DNA from: PALSA-612 sp964595575
Lineage (GTDB): Bacteria; Actinomycetota; Thermoleophilia; Gaiellales; Gaiellaceae
Reading direction: 5' to 3'
NCBI GenBank assembly: GCA_964595575.1
Contig: CAZQRA010000013.1
Span: forward strand, 1 to 64,000
Length of the DNA stretch: 64,000 nucleotides
Shown here piece after piece: positions 31,702-40,794 of the stretch (positions within the stretch are counted from its first letter, which is position 1; each line of letters begins with the position of its first letter). Under the pieces are notes generated by a model. It had not been told where the DNA came from. It did not search any database and was given only the letters and a program-made list of their open reading frames with translations. The position numbers were made by a program, and so were the translations under genes.

Positions 31702-33132
31702 GTGCACGCCCTCGACCGCCACCTGGCCTTGATCGGCTTTATGGGGGCGGGCAAGACCACCCTGGGCGAGGAGGTGGCCAGGCGGCTGGGGCGCCCCTTC
31801 CGCGACCTCGACCGGGAGATCGAGGCCGAGGAGGGGCCCATCGCCGACATCTTCGCCCGCCGCGGAGAGGCTGCCTTCCGGGAGCTGGAGGCGACGCGCT
31901 TGGAGCAGCTCCTGGCCTCGGCCGACCCCATGGTGGTGGCCCTGGGCGGGGGAGCGGTCACCGTGCCCAGGGCTCGCGACCTCCTCCGCCGGAAAGCCCT
32001 GGTCGTCCTCGTCCCGGTGGAGGTGGAGGAGGCCTGGCGGCGGGTGCGGGGAAGCGACCGCCCCCTGGCCAAAGACGAGCAGCAGTTTCGCCGCCTCTAT
32101 GCCCAGCGCCAGCTCCTCTACCGCCGGGTGGCGGACGCGGTGGCAGGCGACGTGGACGGGATCGTGCTGGCGGCGGCAGGGATCGTCGTGGAGGAGGGAG
32201 GGCTCGACCGCCTGGGGGGGCTCGTCCCCGGGGAAGGGCCGGTCGCCCTGGTCACGGACGAGACGGTCGCCTCCCTGTACGGGGAGCGGGCGGAGCGGGC
32301 GCTGGGAGCGCGTCTAGCCTCTACCCACCTGCTGCCCGCGGGGGAGGCGGCCAAGGCGCTCTCCACCTGCGAGCGGCTGTGGCACGAGCTCGGCCTCGAC
32401 CGCGGGGGGACCATCGTCGCCTTGGGGGGAGGGTGCGTCACCGACGTGGCCGGGTTCGCCGCCAGCGTGTACCTACGCGGCATCGCCTGGGTAGCCGTAC
32501 CCACGACCCTGGTCGGCCAGGTGGACGCGGCCATCGGCGGCAAGACGGGGATCGACCTCCCCCAAGGGAAGAACCTGGTCGGCTCCTTCCACTGGCCGGC
32601 GCGGACGATCATCGATCCTGCCCTGCTCGCTACGCTCCCCAGCCGGGAGTACCGAGGGGGCCTGGCCGAGGTGGTGAAGACAGGGCTCCTCGCCGGGGAG
32701 CGGCTGTGGGAGCTTCCCCCAAGGGAGCTCGTGCGCCGCTGCGCCGCCTTCAAGGCTGCGGTCTCGCTCCGCGACCCCCGGGAGACGGGGGAGCGGGCCA
32801 TCCTCAACCTGGGGCATACCTTCGCCCACGCCCTGGAGGCCGCCTCCGGCTACGCCCTGCCTCATGGCCAGGCGGTGGCCCTAGGCCTGCTCGCGGCGCT
32901 GCGGCTCTCTGGGCTCGAGGAGGAGGCCCGCCTGGTGGAGGAGACCCTACGGCCCCGTCCCGTGGCCGTCGATCGAGAGCGGGCCTGGGCGGCGCTCCTC
33001 CGCGACAAGAAGGGACGAGGAGGAAGGCCGCGGCTCGTCCTGCTCGAGGCTCCCGGCAAGCCCCGGTACGGGGTCGAGGTCCCCGAGGAGGAGGTTCGCC
33101 GCGCCTTGGAGGCGCTCATAGGCAGCGAGTAG
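31702..33132 (+). CDS. aroKB: Bifunctional shikimate kinase / 3-dehydroquinate synthase
   Basis: One 476-codon frame fuses two aromatic-pathway enzymes. Residues 1 to about 160 are shikimate kinase: Walker A GFMGAGKTT, the shikimate-binding DLDREIE, FRELE, and the GGGAVT segment. Residues from about 175 on are dehydroquinate synthase: GGTIVALGGGCVTDVAGFAA, VPTTLVGQVDAAIGGKTGID, LPQGKNLVGSFHWP, LNLGHTFAHALEAASGY. The domains catalyse non-consecutive steps (first ring formation and shikimate phosphorylation). AroKB fusions are known, for example in Thermotoga. GTG at 31702 follows GGAGAG by six bases; the upstream gap from aroC is 14 bases. Confidence 0.93.
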   Translation: MHALDRHLALIGFMGAGKTTLGEEVARRLGRPFRDLDREIEAEEGPIADIFARRGEAAFRELEATRLEQLLASADPMVVALGGGAVTVPRARDLLRRKALVVLVPVEVEEAWRRVRGSDRPLAKDEQQFRRLYAQRQLLYRRVADAVAGDVDGIVLAAAGIVVEEGGLDRLGGLVPGEGPVALVTDETVASLYGERAERALGARLASTHLLPAGEAAKALSTCERLWHELGLDRGGTIVALGGGCVTDVAGFAASVYLRGIAWVAVPTTLVGQVDAAIGGKTGIDLPQGKNLVGSFHWPARTIIDPALLATLPSREYRGGLAEVVKTGLLAGERLWELPPRELVRRCAAFKAAVSLRDPRETGERAILNLGHTFAHALEAASGYALPHGQAVALGLLAALRLSGLEEEARLVEETLRPRPVAVDRERAWAALLRDKKGRGGRPRLVLLEAPGKPRYGVEVPEEEVRRALEALIGSE

Positions 33133-33135
33133 AGT
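33130..33135 (+). promoter_or_regulatory. Leaderless-type -10 (TAGAGT) for aroQ
   Basis: TAGAGT at the aroKB stop is followed by 6 bases and ATG at 33142. Confidence 0.42.
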
Positions 33136-33141
33136 CGGCCC

Positions 33142-33573
33142 ATGCGGGTGGAGGTGTTGAACGGGGTCAATCTGGACATGCTCGGCCGCCGCGACCCCGC
33201 CCTCTACGGCCGGCTGACCCTGCGCGAGCTCGAGTCCCGGGTCTACGCCTGGGGGAACGACCTCGGCCTGCGCGTCCGCTGCCGGCAGACGAACCACGAG
33301 GGAGAGTACGTGGAGTGGCTGCACGAGGCGGTGGACATGGCCGACGGCGTCGTCGTCAACCCCGGCGCCTGGACGCACTACAGCTACGCCATCCGCGACG
33401 CCGTGGAGATTCTGTCGGTGCCGGTGGTAGAGGTGCACCTGTCCAACGTGGACGAGCGGGAGGAGTGGCGGAGGGTGTCCCTCATCGCCGACCTGGTGGC
33501 GCTGCGCATCGTAGGCAAGGGCGCAGAAGGCTACCGCCAGGCCCTCGAGTACTTGGCTCGACTGGAGCGATGA
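33142..33573 (+). CDS. aroQ: 3-dehydroquinate dehydratase, type II
   Basis: The 143-residue dodecameric-type enzyme dehydrates 3-dehydroquinate. It shows VLNGVNLDMLGRRDPALYG (catalytic Arg and Tyr), RQTNHEGEYVEWLHEA, VVNPGAWTHYSYAIRDA (catalytic His region) and VVEVHLSNVDEREEWRR. NGVNLDML replaces the usual NGPNLNLL, a mild variation. Its TGA overlaps the ATG of the M24 peptidase gene. ATG follows TAGAGT by six bases. Confidence 0.94.
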   Translation: MRVEVLNGVNLDMLGRRDPALYGRLTLRELESRVYAWGNDLGLRVRCRQTNHEGEYVEWLHEAVDMADGVVVNPGAWTHYSYAIRDAVEILSVPVVEVHLSNVDEREEWRRVSLIADLVALRIVGKGAEGYRQALEYLARLER

Positions 33574-34607
33574 CAGGCAGGATCGAGCGTCTCCAGGCCC
33601 TCTTGGCAGAGCCCCTTGTCGTCACCAACCCCGTCAACATCCGCTACTTGAGCGGTCTTTCCACCCGCAACGCCGCCCTCCTGGTCGAGGCGGAGAGGGC
33701 CCTCCTCTTTGCCGCCGGCCGCGACGCCGAGCGGGCTCGTCGCCTGCGTCGGGTGGAGCTGGTGGAGACGGACTACGACCTCGACGGCGCCCTGGCGAGG
33801 ACCCTTTCCGGGCGGGTCGGCTTCGAGGCCGAGCACCTGACCTACGAGCGCTTCCGGCGGCTGCAGGAAGCGGGGCTCGAGCTCGTGCCCCGACGAGGCC
33901 TGGTGGAGGGCCTGCGGGCGGTGAAGGACGAGGCCGAGCTCGCTGCCGTGCGCCGCGCTGCGGCTCTCACTAGCGAGGCCTTCAGCCGCCTGGCCGAGGA
34001 GCCCCTGGTCGGGCGGTCGGAGCGGGAGATCGCCTGGCGGATGCTGGAGATCTTCCACGAGCTGGGGGCCGAGGAGGCCGCCTTCCCGGTGACCGTGGCG
34101 GTGGGCGAGACCGCCTCGTCGTCCTCTGCGCCTCCCGGCGACCGGCGGCTGGAGCCGGGGGAGGCGGTGGTGGTCGACGCGGGCTGCCGGATCGGCGGCT
34201 ACTGCTCGGACTGCGCTCGTACCTTCGCCGCCGGCCCGGTCGACCGCCACCTGGAGGAGGCGCACGCGGTAGCGGTGCAGGCCCTGGAGGAGGCCCTGGC
34301 CGCCCTGGTGCCGGGGGTGGAGCTAGGGGCCGTCGACCGGGCCGCCCGCTCGGTGGCGGAGGAGCGGGGACTGGGTGACCGCCTGGGCCGCTCCCTCTGC
34401 CATGGGGTGGGCCTGGAGCCAAGGGAGCCTCCCATCCTCCCTGCCGACGAGCGGGAAGCCGTCGCCCCCGGCACGGTGGTGGCCCTGGAGCCGGCGGTGT
34501 ACCTGGCCGATCGAGGCGGCGTCAGGGTGGAGGACCTGGTGCTCGTGACCGAGAGCGGCCCCCAGGTGCTGACGCCCCTTCCCCGCGAGCTCATCGAGGT
34601 GCACTAG
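33570..34607 (+). CDS. M24-family aminopeptidase P-like protein with substituted catalytic His
   Basis: The 345-residue protein has an N-terminal creatinase-like domain and a C-terminal pita-bread domain. Metal ligands are visible: Asp in VVDAGCRIGGYCSDCART (two Asp), His in LCHGVGLEPREPP, Glu in VVALEPAVYL and Glu in VRVEDLVLVT. The segment usually reads H-G-x-G-L-x-x-H-E; here the second His is Arg (PRE). That position is the proton-shuttling His in E. coli aminopeptidase P, so activity may be altered. It lies between aroQ and efp, the normal place for this peptidase in many bacteria. Confidence 0.85.
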   Translation: MTGRIERLQALLAEPLVVTNPVNIRYLSGLSTRNAALLVEAERALLFAAGRDAERARRLRRVELVETDYDLDGALARTLSGRVGFEAEHLTYERFRRLQEAGLELVPRRGLVEGLRAVKDEAELAAVRRAAALTSEAFSRLAEEPLVGRSEREIAWRMLEIFHELGAEEAAFPVTVAVGETASSSSAPPGDRRLEPGEAVVVDAGCRIGGYCSDCARTFAAGPVDRHLEEAHAVAVQALEEALAALVPGVELGAVDRAARSVAEERGLGDRLGRSLCHGVGLEPREPPILPADEREAVAPGTVVALEPAVYLADRGGVRVEDLVLVTESGPQVLTPLPRELIEVH

Positions 34608-34610
34608 ACT
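34605..34610 (+). promoter_or_regulatory. Leaderless-type -10 (TAGACT) for efp
   Basis: TAGACT at the peptidase stop is followed by 7 bases and GTG at 34618. Confidence 0.42.
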
Positions 34611-34617
34611 CGCACCG

Positions 34618-35184
34618 GTGGCGGAGACGGTCAGCACCAACCAGTTCAAGAACGGGATGCACATCGAGGTGGACGGGGAGGTGTGGCGCATCCTCGAGTT
34701 CCAGCACGTCAAGCCGGGCAAGGGCGGGGCCTTCGTGCGCACGAAGTTGAAGAGCCTGGACAGCGGGGCCGTCGTGGACCGCACCTTCCGGGCGGGGGAG
34801 AAGTTCCCCCGCGTCCACACCGAGGTCAAGAACGTCCAGTACCTCTACGACGCCGGCGACGAGGTCGTGCTCATGGACGAGGAGACGTACGAGCAGATCA
34901 CCTTGCCGCGCGCCGACGTGGCCGAGGAGCTGGAGTTCATGCAGCCGAGCGCCACCGTCCAGCTCCTCACCGTCGACGGCAAGCCCTCCGCCATCCAGCT
35001 TCCGGCCGCGGTCGAGCTCACGGTGGTGGAGACCGAGCCCGGGGTGCGGGGGGACACGGTCACCAACGTGACCAAGCCGGCCAAGCTGGAGACCGGGGCG
35101 GTGGTGCAGGTGCCGCTGTTCGTCAACGTCGGCGACCGCATCAAGGTCGATCCTCGCGAACGCCGCTACATCTCCCGGGCCTAG
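34618..35184 (+). CDS. efp: Elongation factor P
   Basis: The 188-residue, three-domain translation factor relieves ribosome stalling at polyproline stretches. It begins VSTNQFKNGMHIEVDGEVW; the loop VKPGKGGAFVRTK carries the lysine that approaches the peptidyl-transferase centre (about residue 34). The C-terminal OB domain has the signature GDTVTNVTKPAKLETG. No modification gene (epmAB, ymfI or earP) is seen here. GTG at 34618 follows TAGACT by seven bases. Confidence 0.95.
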   Translation: MAETVSTNQFKNGMHIEVDGEVWRILEFQHVKPGKGGAFVRTKLKSLDSGAVVDRTFRAGEKFPRVHTEVKNVQYLYDAGDEVVLMDEETYEQITLPRADVAEELEFMQPSATVQLLTVDGKPSAIQLPAAVELTVVETEPGVRGDTVTNVTKPAKLETGAVVQVPLFVNVGDRIKVDPRERRYISRA

Positions 35185-35208
35185 GTAGCGGGTTCCGGTC
35201 GGGGGCGC

Positions 35209-35239
35209 TACCATCGGGCTTTCCGTCCCAGGAAAGGAG
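35209..35239 (+). promoter_or_regulatory. Promoter -10 (TACCAT) and ribosome binding site of the peroxiredoxin gene
   Basis: TACCAT at 35209-35214 is followed by a short leader containing AGGAAAGGAG before the ATG at 35246. Unlike most neighbours, this gene has a clear Shine-Dalgarno sequence, which fits high expression. Confidence 0.45.
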
Positions 35240-35245
35240 CGAGCG

Positions 35246-35902
35246 ATGGCTCTTCAGATCGGCGACACCGCCCCCGACTTCGAGGCCGACACCACCGAGG
35301 GTCGCATCCGCTTCCACGACTGGATCGGCGACTCGTGGGCGGTGCTCTTCTCCCACCCCAAGGACTTCACTCCCGTGTGCACCACCGAGCTCGGCTACAT
35401 GGCCAAGATCAAGCCCGAGTTCGACCGGCGAGGGGTGAAGATCATCGGGCTCTCGGTCGACTCGACCGGCGACCACGAGGCCTGGGCCCGCGACATCGAG
35501 GAGACCCAGGGGCAGGCCCCCAACTACCCCATCATCGGCGACCCCGAGCTGGCCGTGTCCAAGCTCTACGGGATGCTCCCGGCTACCGCCTCAGGGGAGG
35601 CCAGCGAGCGCACTCCGGTCGACAACCAGACCGTGCGCAACGTGTTCGTGATCGGCCCCGACAAGAAGGTCAAGCTCATCCTCGTCTACCCGATGACCAC
35701 CGGCCGCAACTTCGACGAGGTGCTGCGGGTGATCGACTCCCTGCAGCTGACGGCGAGGCACAAGGTCTCGACCCCCGTGAACTGGAAGCAGGGCGAGGAC
35801 GTCATCATCGCCGGCTCCGTGTCCGACGAGGAGGCGAGGGAGATGTTCGGAAGCTGGGAGGCGCCCAAGCCGTACCTGCGCATCGTGCCCCAGCCCCGCT
35901 GA
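35246..35902 (+). CDS. 1-Cys peroxiredoxin (Prx6 type)
   Basis: The 218-residue thiol peroxidase reduces hydroperoxides. The peroxidatic cysteine is C45 in SHPKDFTPVCTTELGYMAK. The Prx6-type length, TTGRNFDEVLRVIDSLQLT, and the C-terminal PVNWKQGEDVIIAGSVSDEE segment match Prx6 rather than typical 2-Cys enzymes. No resolving cysteine is obvious in the C-terminal part. AAGGAG lies about ten bases before the ATG. It stands alone, without a reductase gene adjacent. Confidence 0.92.
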   Translation: MALQIGDTAPDFEADTTEGRIRFHDWIGDSWAVLFSHPKDFTPVCTTELGYMAKIKPEFDRRGVKIIGLSVDSTGDHEAWARDIEETQGQAPNYPIIGDPELAVSKLYGMLPATASGEASERTPVDNQTVRNVFVIGPDKKVKLILVYPMTTGRNFDEVLRVIDSLQLTARHKVSTPVNWKQGEDVIIAGSVSDEEAREMFGSWEAPKPYLRIVPQPR

Positions 35903-35979
35903 GCCCCGGCCTGGGGATCCCCGACCTCGCCCGGGTCCTCGTTCCTCCTTGGGCTGAGGAGCCGGCCCGTCGGGGACGA

Positions 35980-35985
35980 TAGGCT
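35980..35985 (+). promoter_or_regulatory. Leaderless-type -10 (TAGGCT) for the carboxyltransferase-BCCP gene
   Basis: TAGGCT is followed by 6 bases and ATG at 35992. Confidence 0.45.
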
Positions 35986-35991
35986 CACGGT

Positions 35992-37806
35992 ATGCCCCGC
36001 TTGGCGGATACCACCCTGCGCCTGCTCGGCCAGGAGCCGCTGGCCGGACGCCTTTCCGTATCCGAGCAGCTCCGCCTGGCTCGGGCCTTGGACAGGGCCG
36101 GCTTCGCCTACCTCGAGATCTCCGGCGGAGGCTGCTTCCAGGCCGCCGTCAAGCGGGGTGTCGAGAGCCCCTGGGAGCGGATCCGGGCCCTGCGGGCGCA
36201 GACCAGCTCGCCCGTCGCCCTGGCCCTGCGCGGGCGCTTCCTGGTGGGGGCCCGCCCGGCCGGAGGCGATCTCGTGCGTCGGTTCGTAGCCTGCGCGGCC
36301 GAGAGCGGGATCGACGTCTTCCGGCTCCACGACCCCCTGAACGACGTCGACAGCCTGGCCGAGGCGGCGGCAGCGATCGCCGCCGCCGGGGCTGAGCTCG
36401 ACTGCGGCCTCGTCTACAGCCCCGGCCCCGGGGGGAGCGAGGACGACCTGGTGGACAGGGCCCGCCGCGTCCCTGAGCTCGGCGCCGCCCGCGTGCTCGT
36501 GCTCGATCCCTCGGGAGCCCTCGATCCCGGCCGCGCCGGCGATCTCGTGGCCGCGGTGGCCGACGCCAGCGGGCTTCCCGTAGGTGTCTACTGCCAGGGC
36601 GCAGGCGGGGCTGCCCTGGCCACCGCCGTCGAGGCGGCTCGGGCCGGAGCCGATCTCATCGCCTGCGCCATCTACCCCCTGGCCCTGGCGCTCCACCGGG
36701 TGCCGGGGGAGTCGGCGGCTTCTGCCCTGGCCGGTCTCGGCCTGGATACGGGCGTGGAGACAGACCCCCTGTGGGAGGCCTCCACCTTGGTGGCGGAGCA
36801 CCTGGGCGATCCCGGCGTCTTTCCCCTCGATCCCCGGGTCGCGGCTCGCGCCGCCGAGCGGCGGCTCCCCGCCGGGCTCGTCGCCGCCCTCGACGCCCAG
36901 CTTCGCGCCAACGGGGCCCCCGATCGGCTGGACGAGGTGCTGGACGAGCTGGAGCGGGTCCGCCGCGAGCTGGGCTCGCCCCCCCTGGCCTCGCCCGTGG
37001 GGCAGATCCTGGGCTCGCAGGCCCTCGTCCACGTGCTCTCCCAGACGCGCTACCAGACGGTCGTGGACGAGGTGCGGGCGCTCGTGGCCGGTCGGCTGGG
37101 CCGTGTTCCGGGGACGATCGACCCTGCCGTTCGCCGAGCCATCGAGCTCGTGGCCGGCGACCTGGCTCCCGAGGAGGAGCTGGGCCTCGACCTCGAGGAG
37201 GCCCGCCGACGGGCACAAGGGCTGGCCTCGAGCGAGGAGGACCTGTGCCTCCTTGCCCTGTTCGGGGAGGAGGCAGAGCCCCTCCTTCGCGCCATTCGCT
37301 CCCGGGCTCGACTGGAGCCGGAGCCTGCGCCCGCCGCGCCCGCGGCCGGCGAGCGGATCCGGGAGATCGTGCGCATCGTGGAGGAGTCGGGGGTCCAGGA
37401 GGTGACGATCGAGGAGGCCGGGGTCAAGGTCACCGTGCGGAGGAGCGAGGAGCGCCCCCTTCCCCCGGCCGAGCCGGCTGCTCGCCCTTCCCTCGAGGAG
37501 GCGGCCGAGCTCGCCCCCGCCCAGCCCCCCTCCCCCGACTCCCGGCTCGTGCGGGTGGAGGCACCCATGGTGGGCACCTTCTACCGGTCCCCCGAGCCCG
37601 GCGCTCCGCCGTTCGTCGAGGAGGGGGACGTGGTCGTGCCCGGGCAGACCCTCTGCATCCTGGAGGCGATGAAGCTCATGAACGAGGTCAAGGCCGAGGT
37701 GGAGGGCATCGTGCGCCGCATTCACGCCGAGAACGCGCAGCCGGTCGAGTACGGCCAGCTCTTGTTCGAGCTGGAGCTGGTCGACGGCCGGCCGCCGCTT
37801 GTGTGA
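35992..37806 (+). CDS. accB: Degenerate 5S/oxaloacetate-decarboxylase-like carboxyltransferase fused to biotin carboxyl carrier protein
   Basis: The 604-residue product has two parts. Residues 1 to about 445 align along their whole length with the carboxyltransferase of transcarboxylase 5S, OadA and pyruvate carboxylase: ADTTLR, GGGCFQAAV, SPWERIRALR, SGIDVFRLHDPLNDVDSL, and LRANGAPDRLDEVLDELERV. The catalytic set is gone: the Asp after DTTLR is Leu11, the carboxylated Lys is Leu171 (VLVLDPSGAL), and the two His of H-x-H are Tyr200 and Gln202 (VYCQGAGG). Residues from about 453 are AccB-like, with the biotin site EAMKLMNE (Lys561). It lies four bases from accC. The first domain is therefore probably non-catalytic, perhaps structural. 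ATG follows TAGGCT by six bases. Confidence 0.85.
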   Translation: MPRLADTTLRLLGQEPLAGRLSVSEQLRLARALDRAGFAYLEISGGGCFQAAVKRGVESPWERIRALRAQTSSPVALALRGRFLVGARPAGGDLVRRFVACAAESGIDVFRLHDPLNDVDSLAEAAAAIAAAGAELDCGLVYSPGPGGSEDDLVDRARRVPELGAARVLVLDPSGALDPGRAGDLVAAVADASGLPVGVYCQGAGGAALATAVEAARAGADLIACAIYPLALALHRVPGESAASALAGLGLDTGVETDPLWEASTLVAEHLGDPGVFPLDPRVAARAAERRLPAGLVAALDAQLRANGAPDRLDEVLDELERVRRELGSPPLASPVGQILGSQALVHVLSQTRYQTVVDEVRALVAGRLGRVPGTIDPAVRRAIELVAGDLAPEEELGLDLEEARRRAQGLASSEEDLCLLALFGEEAEPLLRAIRSRARLEPEPAPAAPAAGERIREIVRIVEESGVQEVTIEEAGVKVTVRRSEERPLPPAEPAARPSLEEAAELAPAQPPSPDSRLVRVEAPMVGTFYRSPEPGAPPFVEEGDVVVPGQTLCILEAMKLMNEVKAEVEGIVRRIHAENAQPVEYGQLLFELELVDGRPPLV

Positions 37807-37810
37807 GGCC

Positions 37811-39168
<1,358 letters not shown>

Positions 39169-39169
<1 letters not shown>

Positions 39170-39465
39170 TGGAGGTCGAGCGCAGCGAGCGGGGCCGCAT
39201 CTCCGTGTCGTCGGGGGCGCTCAGACGCCTGATCGTGGAGGTGGCCGAGCAGGTGGAGGGGGCCCGCGTGCGCCGGCCCCGCCGGGGGCTGCGGGTGGAG
39301 CTTCGCGACGGCGCCGCCCGCGTCGAGGTCGAACTCGCGGTGCAGCGGGGCAGGGTGCTCCCCGACGTCGCCCGCCAGGTGCAGCGGCGGGTGGCGACGG
39401 CCCTGGAGCAGGCTCTGGAGGCCCCCGTGGAGGCCGTGGACGTGACCGTGGCCGAGGTGCTGTGA
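39169..39465 (+). CDS. Asp23/Gls24-family envelope stress protein
   Basis: The 98-residue product has the DUF322 pattern: GRISVSSGALRRLIVEVAEQ followed by GLRVELRDGAARVEVELAVQ and a helix QVQRRVATALEQAL with a final VEAVDVTVAEV strand. Asp23 proteins cluster near the membrane in Firmicutes. The accB-accC-asp23-nusB order is a conserved arrangement. ATG overlaps the accC stop (TGATG) and the stop overlaps the nusB GTG, so it is co-translated. Confidence 0.85.
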
Positions 39466-39845
39466 CCGTGGCCGGGCGCCGCGCCGCTCGCCGTACGGCC
39501 CTCTTTCTCCTCTACCAGTGGGATCTCACCGGGGAGCCCCTGGCGAGCCTCTACGAAGGGGAGATCGACCCCTTCGCCCGTGAGCTGGCGGAGGCGGTCG
39601 CGGCCAGGGCTACCGAGCTCGACCGCCGCATCGACGCCGCCTCGGAGGGGTGGCCGGCGGACCGCTTGGGGGTGTTGGAGCGCAACATCCTCCGCATCGG
39701 CATCCACGAGCTGGAGACGGGTAGCGTTCCCGTCGAGGTGGCGATCAACGAGGCGGTGACCCTGGCCAAGCGCTACGCCTCCCAGGAGGCAGGGCGGCTC
39801 GTGAACGGGATCCTGAGTCGGGTCGCCCGGGAGCAGGCAGCGTGA
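39462..39845 (+). CDS. nusB: Transcription antitermination factor NusB
   Basis: The 127-residue all-helical RNA-binding factor begins AGRRAARRTALFLLYQWDLT, the arginine-rich motif plus first helix. Later come RLGVLERNILRIGIHELE and VAINEAVTLAKRYASQEAGR. It works with NusE and NusA in rRNA transcription. GTG overlaps the asp23 stop, and the next start overlaps its stop as GTGA. Confidence 0.92.
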   Translation: MTVAGRRAARRTALFLLYQWDLTGEPLASLYEGEIDPFARELAEAVAARATELDRRIDAASEGWPADRLGVLERNILRIGIHELETGSVPVEVAINEAVTLAKRYASQEAGRLVNGILSRVAREQAA

Positions 39846-40036
39846 GCGCCGATCCCCTGGCCCGGGCGGAGGAGCTCTTGGCCCGCCTGGAGGAGGTCAG
39901 GGCGGAGCTGGAGGGCGCCCAGGACGCCGAGGCCGCGGTCGAGCTGCTGGAGGAGATCGCGGCCCTCGCCAGGGAGGCCCAAGCCGAGATCGAGCGGGCC
40001 CGGGAAGGAGGGGGGGACAGTGCTCCGGCCGGCTGA
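39842..40036 (+). CDS. Short helical protein, exonuclease VII small-subunit-like
   Basis: The 64-residue product is a two-helix acidic coiled coil: ARAEELLARLEEVRAELEG, then AVELLEEIAALAREAQAEIE. The place between nusB and a polyprenyl synthase is where xseB lies in many genomes, and the helical pattern is XseB-like. However, no xseA is present in the window and the sequence is low-complexity, so the assignment is tentative. It overlaps the start of the downstream gene by 17 bases. Confidence 0.5.
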   Translation: MSADPLARAEELLARLEEVRAELEGAQDAEAAVELLEEIAALAREAQAEIERAREGGGDSAPAG

Positions 40037-40790
40037 GCTTCGTGCCCTCGTCGAGGACTTCCTGGGGTCGCTTCCCTTCGCCCCTGAGCTGGGTCGGCTG
40101 GAGGAGGCCCTCCGCTACGCCCTGGAGGGGGGCGGCAAGCGGGTGCGACCGGTCATCTCGCTGGCCGTGGGGGAGGCTGCCGGCGCCTCGCCGGAGGAGG
40201 TGCTCCCCGCTGCCTGCGCCCTCGAGCTCGTCCACACCTTCTCCCTCGTTCACGACGACCTGCCTGCCCTCGACAACGACGAGCTGCGCCGGGGCCGACC
40301 GAGCGTGTGGGCTCGGTTCGGGGAGGCGGATGCCATCCTCGCCGGCGACGCTCTCCTGGCCGAGGCCTTCCGCCTCGCCCTCTCCTACCCCCGCCCGGAG
40401 GTCGCCCGCGAGCTCGCCCACGCGACCCTGGGCATGATCGGGGGCCAGCACCTGGACATCCACGGCGCAGAGAGCGACCTTGCCCGCCTCCACTGCTTGA
40501 AGACGGGGTGCCTCTTCTCCGCCTCCGTGGGCTGCGCCCTGTGGGCGGCGGGGGTGGCCGAGGAAGACCAGGGCCCCTGGCGGGCGTTCGGGGACGAGCT
40601 GGGAATGCTCTTCCAGGTCGTGGACGACATCCTCGACGGGGACGGGTACGTCCTCGTCCTGGGGGTGGAGGGAGCCCGCCGCCTGGCCGAGGAGGCAGCC
40701 CAGCGGGCCCAGACGCGGCTGGCCGACATCGCGGCCGACACCTCCGTGCTGTCGGAGATCGTGGCCGGGCTGGCCGCCCGGACGTCATAG
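40020..40790 (+). CDS. ispA: Short-chain polyprenyl diphosphate synthase (FPP/GGPP type)
   Basis: The 256-residue enzyme condenses isoprenyl diphosphates. It shows GGKRVRPVISLAVGEAAG, the first aspartate-rich motif in FSLVHDDLPALDND (with the two-residue insertion of bacterial FPP synthases), GGQHLDIHG, LKTGCLFSAS and the second motif FQVVDDILDGDG. It is about 40 residues shorter than E. coli IspA. The usual LGK...GKxTYP segment after the second motif is missing, replaced by YVLVLGVEGARRLAEEA. Product length is uncertain. GTG at 40020 lies inside the preceding ORF; tlyA follows after four bases. Confidence 0.86.
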   Translation: MLRPAELRALVEDFLGSLPFAPELGRLEEALRYALEGGGKRVRPVISLAVGEAAGASPEEVLPAACALELVHTFSLVHDDLPALDNDELRRGRPSVWARFGEADAILAGDALLAEAFRLALSYPRPEVARELAHATLGMIGGQHLDIHGAESDLARLHCLKTGCLFSASVGCALWAAGVAEEDQGPWRAFGDELGMLFQVVDDILDGDGYVLVLGVEGARRLAEEAAQRAQTRLADIAADTSVLSEIVAGLAARTS

Positions 40791-40794
40791 CTCG

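Noticed and set aside
39842..40036. Confident xseB assignment
   Set aside because: The protein is a short acidic coiled coil in the right location, but no xseA is present and the sequence lacks diagnostic residues, so only a tentative call is given.
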